From Bacillota bacterium (lineage in GTDB: Bacteria; Bacillota; Clostridia; Christensenellales; Aristaeellaceae): 42,502 bases of DNA. The stretch is from assembly GCA_023411395.1 (NCBI GenBank), contig JAEYOV010000077.1, positions 1 to 42,502 of the forward strand. Direction: 5' to 3'. The first letter of the stretch is position 1. The number at the start of each line of letters is the position of its first letter. Shown piece by piece: positions 16,577-25,107 of this stretch. A model generated the notes under the pieces. It had not been told where the DNA came from. It did no database searches and saw only the letters and a list, made by a program, of their open reading frames with translations. Position numbers and translations under genes: made by a program.

Positions 16577-18820
16577 CTACGGCATCACCCAATAGCCGTA
16601 CACCCAATCCTGCGGGGGCACATTCGCCACCGTGCCGTCTTGAAAGGTGATGCTGGATACCGACACCTGCAAATACTTGACATTGCTGTACCCGTACAGC
16701 CAGGCAAAGGTAACATATGCCGCCTGCCCCGGCGCAAGCCCCAGATCGTACCACTGGGAATAGTATGCTTCACCCGTATCCTTTTGCAAAACCGGCATCC
16801 TTTTGCTGTCCTGGCATGTGTACGTCAGCGTCATCCCCGTTACCGTGCGGTACAGGCTTGTATTTATCAACAGAGGCGAAAACCGCGGATACCCAAGGTA
16901 CGAACTGATGTAGCCATTTTCACCGATGATGACGGGATAGGCGGGCTCATTTTCCGGTATGACATCGGGAGCCGGGGCCGCCGCCGGTATTTCCATGCGC
17001 GCAGGCTGGGAGAGGGCGGAAAAGCGGCTGCCGGATACGCTTCTTATTTTATAGTAATAGGTTCCTCCCGGCTTCGCCTGGCGGTCGGCAAAGTTTGTCT
17101 GCTCCACCCATGCTACCGGTATATACGTGCCGGTCAATGTTTCGCTGCGGTAGACGCCGTACGTATCCACGCCGTGAACGGAGCTCCATAGGAGCATCGG
17201 TTCCCGCTGATCCATATAAGCCTCAAGGGCCCCCGGCGGCATCAGATCCTCCTTGGCTTCCATGAAGGATATCGAGGTCGCGCTTTTGGAAAAGCCATAC
17301 TCCTCCCCGTCGTCGCTCAATACCACAATGAGCTGGTATTCGTATACCATATCCTCCAGCGCTGCTTCCCTGTCAAGATAATACGTCACGCCCTGCTTAA
17401 CGCTGCCTAGATATACGGGCTTGCCGTCCTTCCAGCGGTAGATTTCATAATACTTTGCCTGTTGGGTATGCTCCCAGCGCAATATGCTGCCATCACGGGT
17501 CCACATGGCCATCAGATCGATATCCGCAAAGGCTTCAGGTGACGGCGCGGGGGTGGCGGAAGGAGCGGGTGTGGCGGTAGGCGCGGGTGTCACGGCTGGC
17601 GTCGCAAAAGGATCGATTTTCCCTGCTTCCTCCCCGTTATACTGGCCGCCGGGTATGCCGTCCAGCAAATACGATTTCAAATGGATCAGCGCCACGCCGG
17701 CCGCGTCGCCGTACTCGCCATCCTTCAGATAGGGGTACGCCGCGTCCAACAATTCATTCAGCCTGGCATCGGTGATATAGCGGATCATCAGGCCTGTTGT
17801 TGAAACGGTGGCCTGATGATTGTGCATATCAATAAAGAACAAAAATCCGCTGAAATCGCCGCCTTCGCCAAACCCGTTGCGGTCATAAAAATCATCGGCA
17901 AACTCCTGGGACCTGCCTGTTGCCGCGGCATATGACGTCAGTATGACGATATCCATCTTGTGCTGCTGGCGGAACAGGGCAATGATATTTTCATAAAGCT
18001 CTATGTTGTTTTCCGTCATAAGCCCGGCGTCGTCAAACACCCGCCTTGTACCCTCGCCAAGGGGGCTGGCATTTGATGGGGCGGGGGTTGCCGCCGCGGG
18101 CTCCTTTGTTGCCGTTGGCTCCGGCCCGGCGTTTTCCCAATACGTCTTTAAGGGGATGGGGCTTGTGCCCCCGGCCGCTTCCATCAGGCGGATGACCTCG
18201 CTGATATTGACCGCCAGATTCATGTTCTGGCCGTCAATATACGTGGCGGTGGTGACGCCGATCACCTTCCCCTGGCTGTTCATGAGAGCGCCGCCGCTGG
18301 AGCCCGGGGAGATGGGCGCCGTGAACTGGATATGGGAAACGCCGTCCTCCTCATAGACCGCGCTGATAACGCCCGTGGAGATGGAATTGGCAACCCCAAG
18401 GGGCGTGCCGATGGCCACCACCGGCTCGGCCCGGCGGACGCTGCCCGTTTCATGAAGGACGAGGGGTGTCAAATCCGCTGGCGTATAGAATTCCAGCAGG
18501 GCGATATCCTTCTTTTCATCGGCGGCGATGACCCTGTTGATCAGATACCGGCTGCCGGAATCTCCGCTGGCCACAATCAGATGCGCGCCTTCCATCACGT
18601 GGTAATTGGTCACCAGCGTGTTTTCGTCAAAGGCCACAAAGCCGCTGCCGGTGGCAATCCGCTGATTTGCTTCATCATATACGGTCAGCATCAAAACCGA
18701 CTTGGCGGCATGCTCGATGCCGTCCAGGTCGGTTTGAAAATTTCCTTCGGCTGCCGCGGGCAGGGCAAGCACAAGCGCCGCCAGCAAGCAGACCCAGATA
18801 CACTTCCGCAGCCTGACCAA
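16577..18820 (-). CDS. Exported trypsin-like protease with inserted TPM domain
   Basis: Two TTG starts are possible; 18820 is preferred because the GGGGG ribosome binding site lies seven bases away, against one base for 18826. A signal peptide ends at about AAAEG. In the numbering from 18826 the triad is intact: His76 (TNYHVM), Asp107 (KKDIAL) and Ser177 (GSSGGA). Residues about 255-395 form a TPM domain (RRVFDDAGLMTENN, MDIVILTSY, GFLFFIDMHNHQATVSTTG), a fold found in exported phosphatase-like and photosystem-repair proteins. A Pro/Ala/Thr linker, FN3-like modules (LRWEHTQQAKYYEIYRW) and the shared C-terminal domain (YTCQDSKRMPVLQKDTGEAY) follow. It is the first gene of the four-gene operon, behind a strong promoter. 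Confidence 0.9.
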   Translation of the reverse strand: MVRLRKCIWVCLLAALVLALPAAAEGNFQTDLDGIEHAAKSVLMLTVYDEANQRIATGSGFVAFDENTLVTNYHVMEGAHLIVASGDSGSRYLINRVIAADEKKDIALLEFYTPADLTPLVLHETGSVRRAEPVVAIGTPLGVANSISTGVISAVYEEDGVSHIQFTAPISPGSSGGALMNSQGKVIGVTTATYIDGQNMNLAVNISEVIRLMEAAGGTSPIPLKTYWENAGPEPTATKEPAAATPAPSNASPLGEGTRRVFDDAGLMTENNIELYENIIALFRQQHKMDIVILTSYAAATGRSQEFADDFYDRNGFGEGGDFSGFLFFIDMHNHQATVSTTGLMIRYITDARLNELLDAAYPYLKDGEYGDAAGVALIHLKSYLLDGIPGGQYNGEEAGKIDPFATPAVTPAPTATPAPSATPAPSPEAFADIDLMAMWTRDGSILRWEHTQQAKYYEIYRWKDGKPVYLGSVKQGVTYYLDREAALEDMVYEYQLIVVLSDDGEEYGFSKSATSISFMEAKEDLMPPGALEAYMDQREPMLLWSSVHGVDTYGVYRSETLTGTYIPVAWVEQTNFADRQAKPGGTYYYKIRSVSGSRFSALSQPARMEIPAAAPAPDVIPENEPAYPVIIGENGYISSYLGYPRFSPLLINTSLYRTVTGMTLTYTCQDSKRMPVLQKDTGEAYYSQWYDLGLAPGQAAYVTFAWLYGYSNVKYLQVSVSSITFQDGTVANVPPQDWVYGYWVMP

Positions 18821-18884
18821 AGCCAATCCCCCTTATGAAACAGGGTATGCAAATGCCGTGCCATCATAAGACAGTTCTGGTCGA

Positions 18885-18914
18885 AGTATACCATTTTATA
18901 ACAGGCGGTGTCAA
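18885..18914 (-). promoter_or_regulatory. Strong sigma-A promoter of the HtrA-like operon
   Basis: On the minus strand a perfect TTGACA (18914-18909) is separated by 18 bases from TATACT (18890-18885). It lies about 65 bases upstream of the first protease gene and is the clearest housekeeping promoter in the window. Confidence 0.75.
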
Positions 18915-19092
18915 TGCGCGACGGGGCCGTACGCCCTTTTGTGAAGGATGATGAAGCGCCCGGCGGATAAATGCACACAAACAGGCCGTATCGCCTGATG
19001 ATGCTTCCCGGATGAAAGCCTTGAAGAATGCCGCTTTGGAAAGTATAATGAAAAGGCATGAAACGTGGAACAAGAGCGAAAAGGGGAAGCGG

Positions 19093-19299
19093 ATGCTGAT
19101 TTATTGGCTGTATTTGCTGCTGGCGGTTGCGTGCGAAGTCCTGGGCACAACCTTCCTGAAGCTTTCCGACGGCTTTACAAAGCTTGTGCCGTCGATCCTG
19201 GTCGGGGTGTTTTACATACTCACCTTTCCCTTTTTCGCGCTGCTTTCCCGTGCTGCGTTTGAGGCGCGGCGTTCAGCAAACCTGTCAGCTCTGGTATGA
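19093..19299 (+). pseudogene. Truncated SMR-family (EmrE-like) multidrug transporter
   Basis: From ATG 19093 the frame reads MLIYWLYLLLAVACEVLGTT, then FLKLSDGFTKLVPSILVG. This is the start of small multidrug resistance proteins, including the membrane-embedded Glu in helix 1 (CEVLGTT). After about 45 residues the homology breaks (AAFEARRSANLSALV) and the frame stops at 19299. Family members have four helices and about 105 residues. A later frame around 19335-19385 (RQKVIGVTFFYSIILF) looks like a helix-4 remnant, which suggests an internal deletion or frameshift. It is not expected to make a functional pump. Confidence 0.75.
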
Positions 19300-19486
19300 T
19301 TTTCTGAAGGAGCTTCCGGCCGCATTCCACCGCCAAAAGGTGATTGGCGTTACATTTTTCTACAGCATCATCCTTTTCTTGACTTTCTTTTCCATGGCAG
19401 GTATGATAGATCGACACAGGAATACCGTGGACACCAGGACACGGCACTTTTATTTGTGCCGCAAATGCACGAACCGGAGGAATTTC

Positions 19487-21604
19487 ATGAAGAACCGCAT
19501 CAGAATGGTCCTTGCCCTGACCCTCGCCCTGTTCCTGGCAGTGCTTCCCGTCCTCCTGCCAGCGGAAACGGCGGCCGTCTTATCCGCCGCCGCCGAATGC
19601 ACAGTGCATATGCCGGTGCCCGGCATCACCTTCCCCCCATCCTGCGATGTGGCAGGATCTCAGGAATATGTTTGCGCGGTATGCCATATCTTTTTATACT
19701 ATCAAAGCATCCCCGCCCTAGGGCACACGCAGGGCGCCCCCATTATCACCCCCGCCACATGCTATATGACAGGCTCGCACCGTGTGTATTGCACCACCTG
19801 CGGCATGCCCATTGTCATGGATACCCTCCCCTTGGCGCCCCATACGCCTGGTGAGCCCTGCATCTTCCCCCCCTCCTGCACGGCGTCAGGCTCGGAAGAC
19901 GTGTTTTGCGACGTCTGCGGTTTCCAGCTAAGCACAATTCCCATCCCCATGCTGCCCCATACGCCGGGATCCCCCATAATCACCCCGCCCACATGCACGG
20001 TGGACGGTTCAGTCCAAGTCCATTGCACAATCTGCTTGGCAGGCATAAGCTCCGATATCATCCCCAAGCTGCCCCACATGCCGGGATCCCCCATAATCAC
20101 CCCGCCCACATGCACGGTGGACGGCACATCCGTTGTGCTTTGCACCGCCTGCAGCGCACCCATAAGCGTCGAGCCCCTTTCCGCCACCGGCCACACGCCC
20201 CATGTCAGCGCGTATGTTGCGCCCACATGCGTATTCAACGGTTATGAGGAAGTATCGTGCGCGGACTGCGGCCTTTACCTGGAAGGTACGGCCCTGCCGT
20301 TTCTGGGCCACACGCCCTATACCACCCGGTACGTTCCCGCGACCTGTACGCTCAACGGAAGCGAGGATGTATCGTGCTCCGTCTGCTCCGAGCTTTTGTA
20401 CACCAACACCTTCTACGCTACAGGCCACACGTCCGGCGATTGGGTAACCGACACCTCCGCCTCCTGCGTTTCGCAGGGTTCGGAGCACCGGGATTGCGTA
20501 CACTGCGGCGTGTTTATGGAAAGCAGGCCGGTTCCCCCGGCGCCCCATACGCTGGGGGCCATAACGGTAACCACGCCCGCCACCTGCCATTCCCTGGGCC
20601 GGGAGGAACAGCGCTGCACCGCCTGCGACACCGTCATCCGCGAATGGGATATTCCCATGTCAAGCCACACGGCGGGTTCCTGGGCAACCGTCACCGCCGC
20701 CACCTGCACCGCGGAGGGCGTAAAAGAGCAGCGCTGCACCGCCTGCGGCGGCCTGCTGGACAGCCGCGCCATACCGGCCACGGGCCACGCGGCGGGTTCC
20801 TTAGCAACCGTCACCGCCGCCACCTGCACCGCGGAGGGCGTAAAAGAACAGCGCTGCACCACCTGCGATGCATTGCTGAATACCCAGTCCATACCCAAAA
20901 TCGCCCACACGGCGGGATCATGGCAGACCGCCGCCGCCGCCACCTGCATAAAGGCGGGAAAGCAGATACAGCGCTGCACCGCCTGCGATGCATTGCTGGA
21001 TACCCGCCTCGTCGCCGCCCGAGGCCATACGCCGGGGGCCTTTGTCACCGTGATCAGGCAGACCACCGGAAAGCCGGGGCTGGAAGCATGCTACTGCACC
21101 GTATGCGGCGAGCAGCTTGACACCCGGGAGCTGCCCGCAAAAAGCGAGCCCCAATCGGGCAGCCCCGCCGCCCCGCCCGGCGAGCCGATGGAAGAAACAG
21201 CGCCCGGGCTTGCGGAAAAATACCCGGCCTACACCCCCATCGACCTGACACGGCCCCAGGTGCTTGAATTCCCCCTGGTTGCCAGGGGCGGCTATGTGGT
21301 GGGCACCGTCACGGTGACGGTGGATGAAAACGGCTCGGTCACCATCGCCTATACCCTCACCGCCAAGGGCGCGGCCATCCTGTCAGGGAACCTGGCCTTT
21401 CTCCCCCGGGGCGGGGATGTAAGCGGCCTTGCGCTGGGAGACCTTGCGGAAACGGCCCTTGACCCCGCTGCCGGGTTTGCCTGCACCCTGCCTTCAGATG
21501 CCATTCCCCAGTCGGATGGCGTGGCCCTGCTGCTGTTGAACCTCTCGGTGGATTACGATGTCTACGCCGAGGGCGTTACCGAGTACCGGCCGGAGGAAGC
21601 ATAA
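19487..21604 (+). CDS. Exported protein with 13 Cys/His repeats
   Basis: The start is ATG 19487 (GGAGG six bases upstream); a longer frame to 19184 runs through the SMR remnant and is not credible. A signal peptide (MVLALTLALFLAVLPVLL) is followed by 13 tandem repeats of about 42 residues. Each has the pattern (P/A)(T/S)C-x9-C-x2-C with a later H-T-x-G, for example ATCTAEGVKEQRCTAC then ATGHAAGS. Three Cys plus one His per unit could bind metal or form disulphides. Repeat 13 has lost its first Cys. A C-terminal beta domain of about 120 residues (GGYVVGTVTVTVDENGSVTI) follows. Repeats 10 and 11 are almost identical in DNA, indicating recent duplication. I do not know its function; a cell-surface structural or metal-binding role is possible. 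Confidence 0.85.
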   Translation: MKNRIRMVLALTLALFLAVLPVLLPAETAAVLSAAAECTVHMPVPGITFPPSCDVAGSQEYVCAVCHIFLYYQSIPALGHTQGAPIITPATCYMTGSHRVYCTTCGMPIVMDTLPLAPHTPGEPCIFPPSCTASGSEDVFCDVCGFQLSTIPIPMLPHTPGSPIITPPTCTVDGSVQVHCTICLAGISSDIIPKLPHMPGSPIITPPTCTVDGTSVVLCTACSAPISVEPLSATGHTPHVSAYVAPTCVFNGYEEVSCADCGLYLEGTALPFLGHTPYTTRYVPATCTLNGSEDVSCSVCSELLYTNTFYATGHTSGDWVTDTSASCVSQGSEHRDCVHCGVFMESRPVPPAPHTLGAITVTTPATCHSLGREEQRCTACDTVIREWDIPMSSHTAGSWATVTAATCTAEGVKEQRCTACGGLLDSRAIPATGHAAGSLATVTAATCTAEGVKEQRCTTCDALLNTQSIPKIAHTAGSWQTAAAATCIKAGKQIQRCTACDALLDTRLVAARGHTPGAFVTVIRQTTGKPGLEACYCTVCGEQLDTRELPAKSEPQSGSPAAPPGEPMEETAPGLAEKYPAYTPIDLTRPQVLEFPLVARGGYVVGTVTVTVDENGSVTIAYTLTAKGAAILSGNLAFLPRGGDVSGLALGDLAETALDPAAGFACTLPSDAIPQSDGVALLLLNLSVDYDVYAEGVTEYRPEEA

Positions 21605-21664
21605 ACAGCCATGCCGTTTTGACAGAATGCATCATGAGCGCTTGCTCCCCGCGTGGAACAAAGC

Positions 21665-21735
21665 TCCGCACGCTGTCATCCTGAGGAACGCAGTGACGAA
21701 GGACCCTGACGTATCTTGTACGCCAGGGTCCTTCG
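21665..21735. repeat. Dispersed TGTCATCCTGAG-type repeat with hairpin
   Basis: CGCACGCTGTCATCCTGAGG matches the repeat at 10500. It runs into an inverted pair, GAAGGACCCTG and CAGGGTCCTTC (about 21698-21734). It may serve as a bidirectional terminator between the convergent genes ending at 21604 and 21832. Confidence 0.55.
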
Positions 21736-21831
21736 CCTGTTTCAGGTTAACGGCCTTTAAAGCCGGGCTCACTGCCGGCGCCCATGCGCTTTCATTTTTC
21801 AACCGCATAAGCCGTCCCAGAGGGCCATCCC

Positions 21832-22509
21832 TCACCCGTCCCGGCCCTTGTAAATTTTGTGCCGGTACCAGTACGCCCCCTCCGCCGTCAGCACCAGCGT
21901 GTCGGTACCGCCGCCGCAGATGGGAACGTCGCCGATAAACCGGTCGTATTTCACCGTCAGGTCCACCAGGAATTCGCAAAAATCGATGCCGTCCTTCAGC
22001 GGCATCAGGTCCCATACAAGCTCGGGCCGGGGCGGCGCCATTAAAAGCCTTGTAACGGCTTCCTGCTTGCCGCTCCACATGGCGCCCCACTGTACCTTTG
22101 AGGAGGCGTCGCTAAAGTTCATCCGCCTCAGCTCGCCGCCGCTCAGGCGGTACACATAGGGGACATCCTTGTCATAGCCGCAGATGTGGAAGGTGCACCC
22201 GGTTTTTAAGCCGTAATGGCTTTTGAGCCGCTCCGCCACCGCCTGCACGTTGTCGTTTTCATATACCAGATCCGTTTCAAACTTGCGCAAATATTGGCAG
22301 ATCAGCATGCCGTCAACGGAACCCTCCCCGCAGGCGGAGATGCCGGCCTTCACCTTGCCCAAAAGCACCAGCTTCTGCGCGCTGTCGCTGGAGGTGTACA
22401 TAATCATCCCGCTCTGGGGATTCAAAAGGTTCGTTTTTGTCACGGTCATCCGGCTGTCCGCCGACATGACAATGCCATCCGGCAGATAGGCCGTACAAAG
22501 GATGGACAT
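21832..22509 (-). CDS. Ntn-hydrolase (proteasome beta-like) family protein
   Basis: A 225-residue protein starting at ATG 22509, eight bases after AAGGGG. The opening MSILCTAYLPDGIVMSADSR matches the first strands of proteasome-type Ntn hydrolases (TTTVGxxxxDGVVLAADSR). If Met1 is removed, Ser2 lies about where the N-terminal nucleophile would be, one residue off the classic alignment. Later parts (KLVLLGKVKAGISACGEG, then CGGGTDTLVLTAEGAYWY) fit the Gly-rich strands of the fold. Activity is uncertain because the nucleophile is Ser and the Lys33 equivalent cannot be placed confidently. A start-less fragment of a paralogue lies at about 24825-24886. It is transcribed divergently from the gene at 22642. 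Confidence 0.65.
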   Translation of the reverse strand: MSILCTAYLPDGIVMSADSRMTVTKTNLLNPQSGMIMYTSSDSAQKLVLLGKVKAGISACGEGSVDGMLICQYLRKFETDLVYENDNVQAVAERLKSHYGLKTGCTFHICGYDKDVPYVYRLSGGELRRMNFSDASSKVQWGAMWSGKQEAVTRLLMAPPRPELVWDLMPLKDGIDFCEFLVDLTVKYDRFIGDVPICGGGTDTLVLTAEGAYWYRHKIYKGRDG

Positions 22510-22641
22510 GAAAATAACCCCTTTCCACAGGCATTATATGGCCGGGAAAAGGGGGGAGTTCGCGGGCTGCCTGTGTGCGGCGGCCAAAGGCATAAAGTTT
22601 GGCCTAACCGCAATGCTAAAGGTATGGAAGGGGGCGGCTTT

Positions 22642-22899
22642 ATGAACAGGGAGCAGTACAGGCAAATGCGGGAATTTGAAGTGGAAAAGCAAAAGGCCGA
22701 GGCAGACAGGAAGCGGAATGACCCATCGGTTTCCCAAAAGGAGCGGAACCTTGGCGAAAGCCAGTACCAGGCGCTTTTAAAGCAGCAGGAGGATTGGGCG
22801 CATGTCGGCTTCTGGACGGAAAACGAGGAAACCGCCTACAAGCTGAACTGTGAGCAGTATCAAACGGTCAAGGGCAGCTACAAGCATTCCTCAGTGTAG
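22642..22899 (+). CDS. Small charged coiled-coil protein, unknown
   Basis: 85 codons from ATG 22642, about ten bases after GGAAGGGGG; an in-frame ATG at 22624 is the alternative. The product (MNREQYRQMREFEVEKQKAE, later LLKQQEDWAHVGFWTENEET) is very rich in Glu, Lys, Gln and Arg and should be mostly helical. I do not recognise a family. Its 3' end overlaps the 3' end of the convergent ligase gene by nine bases. Confidence 0.6.
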   Translation: MNREQYRQMREFEVEKQKAEADRKRNDPSVSQKERNLGESQYQALLKQQEDWAHVGFWTENEETAYKLNCEQYQTVKGSYKHSSV

Positions 22900-23799
22900 C
22901 ATCCCTGTTCTGAAAGCCTTGAACACCGGCTGGCGCATACCGCCCCCGGAGGTACGCATCATGTACCGCACCGTGCAAAGGGGCATATACGAAAACCATA
23001 GCGCATCCTCATGGCCGGGCGGTGTTTGGGAAAAGGGCGAATGCCGGCCGGTTTCCATGGAACGCACCGTTTGGCCCGGCACGCCAAGGGTCACGTGGCC
23101 TTCATACACCAATTGCCCGTTCGCCTGCTTGCCAAGCACCAGGCTGACAAGGCTGCCCTTTAGGATATAACCGCAGGCAATAAAATCCTCGTCTATGAGG
23201 TTCTTGATTTTGATCCAGTCCTTCGTACGTGATCCTGGATGATATTTACTGTCTGTTCGTTTTGCTACGATGCCTTCCAATTCCATGGCTGCCGCATTGT
23301 GATATAGGGTTATGCCTTCCTTTGGTGTAAACCTTGATACAGCCAGGCGCGCCGTTTCCCGAACAGCCCCGGCAAGTATGTTTTTCCTTTCCAACAGGGG
23401 AAGGTCATAAAGCGCCTTCCCGTTCAGATACAGGATATCATACGCCACAAACGATGCGGGATATTGGTCCTTGGCAAGCTTGATCTTGAATGGATTCGTT
23501 GACAAAGCCCGGCGTTGAAGCCTTTCAAAGCTGGGCTTACCGTTTTCCATAACCACAAGCTCCCCGTCAAGGATACACGGCCTGTCTGCCTGTAAGTGAA
23601 TATCTGCAAGCTCCGGAAAAAGATGCGCAAGCGCCATGTTCTCCTTGTTCCTAAGGTCTGTTGCGCCTTCCTCCAGATAGGCAAGGCTTCTTATGCCGTC
23701 CAGTTTCAGCTCAAAAAAGAAATCCGGGGAGTCAAAGGGCTCCCTCTGCTCCGTCAGCAGCATGGGCTGCGCACTGCGCGCCTGAAAAATATCAGCCAT
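22891..23799 (-). CDS. ligD: ATP-dependent DNA ligase, LigD ligase-domain type (NHEJ)
   Basis: This 302-residue protein has all core nucleotidyltransferase motifs: motif I ELKLDGIR with the AMP-accepting Lys32, DGE at 78-80, FVAYDILYLNG at about 117-127, motif IV EGIVAK (175-180) and motif V WIKIK (195-199). An OB-fold domain closes with VRYMMRTSGGGMRQPVFKAF, typical of LigD ligase domains. There is no polymerase or phosphoesterase domain, so this is the minimal ligase form. It seals double-strand breaks bridged by Ku. Its start lies two bases after the end of the ku gene, so the two are co-transcribed and probably co-translated. It overlaps the tail of the convergent gene at 22642..22899. 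Confidence 0.92.
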   Translation of the reverse strand: MADIFQARSAQPMLLTEQREPFDSPDFFFELKLDGIRSLAYLEEGATDLRNKENMALAHLFPELADIHLQADRPCILDGELVVMENGKPSFERLQRRALSTNPFKIKLAKDQYPASFVAYDILYLNGKALYDLPLLERKNILAGAVRETARLAVSRFTPKEGITLYHNAAAMELEGIVAKRTDSKYHPGSRTKDWIKIKNLIDEDFIACGYILKGSLVSLVLGKQANGQLVYEGHVTLGVPGQTVRSMETGRHSPFSQTPPGHEDALWFSYMPLCTVRYMMRTSGGGMRQPVFKAFRTGMLH

Positions 23800-23800
23800 A

Positions 23801-24577
23801 TCAGCTCATCCATGGCTGGCGCTTCGCGCCCTGCTGGCCAAGGCTTTTTTGCAGCGCCTCCATCAAATCCACCACATTGTTTTCCTTTTCCGTGGGCGCC
23901 ACAATTTCCTGGCCGCTGATTTTCCGCTGGATGGCCTCCCGCAGCTTCTGCTCATAGGTGTCATGGTACAGTTCCGGCTGATAGCTGCCCCTCATGTTTT
24001 GTATCAGCATCTTGGCCATTTGCAGCTCGTTTGCGCTGATCTCCACCTGCATGGCCTGGGGAATGGGCTTCACCTCATCCATGAAGAAAAGCGTCTCCAG
24101 CAGCAGCCCAAAGCGCATGGGGCTGATGGTGAGCATGGTCTCCTTCGTTCCGATCACGGTCCTGGCCACCGCCATCACGTTTTCCTGCTCCATGGCGGCG
24201 TGCAAAAGCTCAAAGGCCTTGTTGCTGCCGTCCGGCGTCAAATAATAGGATTTGTCAAAATAGACGGAAGCAATGCTTCCCCTTGGCACAAACTGAAGGA
24301 TGGAAATGGATTTGTCCTTTTCCGTCTTCATGCGCTCGATTTCATCGTCCGTCAGCACCACGTACTTGCCCGGCTCGTACTGGTATCCCTTCACAATTTC
24401 ATCGGAGGTGACCTCCTGGCCCGTGTCCTCCCTGATTTTTTTGTACCTTATGCGGGCATGGCTTATTTTGTGCAGTTGGTTGAAGCTGACACCGCCCTCG
24501 GATATGGCGGTGTGCAGCGATACCGGAATATACACCAAACCGAATTGAATGGCCCCCTTGTGCGCCGTGGCAGGCAT
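23801..24577 (-). CDS. ku: Ku, DNA end-binding protein of bacterial NHEJ
   Basis: A 258-residue protein of normal length for bacterial Ku. The opening HKGAIQFGLVYIPVSLHTAI is the typical Ku N-terminus. The central bridge region (YYLTPDGSNKAFELLHAAME, then RFGLLLETLFFMDEV) and the C-terminal LMEALQKSLG segment are also present. It forms a homodimeric ring on broken DNA ends and recruits the ligase encoded immediately downstream. The ATG at 24577 is preceded, eight bases away, by a G5 run that lies inside the 3' arm of a hairpin (24587-24616), so translation may be structure-controlled. Confidence 0.95.
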   Translation of the reverse strand: MPATAHKGAIQFGLVYIPVSLHTAISEGGVSFNQLHKISHARIRYKKIREDTGQEVTSDEIVKGYQYEPGKYVVLTDDEIERMKTEKDKSISILQFVPRGSIASVYFDKSYYLTPDGSNKAFELLHAAMEQENVMAVARTVIGTKETMLTISPMRFGLLLETLFFMDEVKPIPQAMQVEISANELQMAKMLIQNMRGSYQPELYHDTYEQKLREAIQRKISGQEIVAPTEKENNVVDLMEALQKSLGQQGAKRQPWMS

Positions 24578-24616
24578 AGCAAAAACCCCCGCTGCTGTTT
24601 TTGCTAGTTTGCGGGG
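24578..24616 (-). promoter_or_regulatory. Terminator-like hairpin masking the ku ribosome binding site
   Basis: CCCCGC and GCGGGG (minus strand 24616-24611 and 24592-24587) pair across an A-rich 18-base loop and lead into TTTTTGCT and then the ku ATG. It has the shape of an intrinsic terminator, yet there is no gene within 500 bases upstream for it to terminate. The ribosome binding site is the G-run in the stem. Confidence 0.5.
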
Positions 24617-24654
24617 TTGGGCACAGTTTTAGGATGGGAGAATGTGGGGATTTG

Positions 24655-24886
24655 GGCTTGCGGAACAGCAAAGAAGGCGTATTCTTACCGCTTGCTTTCT
24701 CTCTAGCTGGTCAATAAAGCGTTCGTATTGTTCCGAGTACTTGCTCAATTCAGCGCGCCTTTTTTTCCACGAGGGAAGAATGTTGTCAAATTTGTCCGTT
24801 TTGACACGAATGGGTAATCAATTTACTCAAACGGCTGTCTGTCGGCATGACAATGCCATCCGACAGATAGGTTGTGCAGAGGATTG
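24655..24886 (-). pseudogene. Coding remnants, including a start-less Ntn-hydrolase N-terminus
   Basis: Minus-strand 24886-24825 reads SILCTTYLSDGIVMPTDSR, nearly the same as the start of the gene at 21832..22509, but its first codon is ATA instead of ATG. Conservation extends into the sequence just upstream (AAAGGGG, then TATTT). It shifts frame after about 25 residues. A second stretch (about 24800-24655) reads PSWKKRRAELSKYSEQYERF, then IDQLERKQAVRI, a convincing helical C-terminus of unknown origin. From 24887 to 25107 I see no further gene. Confidence 0.5.
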
Positions 24887-25107
24887 ATATGTAAATAGCC
24901 CCTTTCTACACGCATTAAATGAGCCTGGAACGGGAGGGGCTAGCAATCCCTCGTGCGCCCCACACATACGCCTTAATTGGTGGCACGCTTCGCACGTATA
25001 TATTCATTTGAAGTTCCCGTAACACTCGTTACAAGTTATGGGCATCGAAGGTTCTGTTGGCTGGGAAGTGCTTCAGGCCAAATGTATACTTTCTGTATCT
25101 AAAGACA

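Noticed and set aside
19184..19486. N-terminal extension of the Cys-repeat protein
   Set aside because: It crosses the SMR remnant and lacks a ribosome binding site, while ATG 19487 has GGAGG and a signal peptide.
24780..24815. Possible fourth copy of the AAGTGTYAAAA promoter
   Set aside because: CGTGTCAAAA is present on the minus strand, but 29 bases further there is no -10 hexamer and no LexA box.
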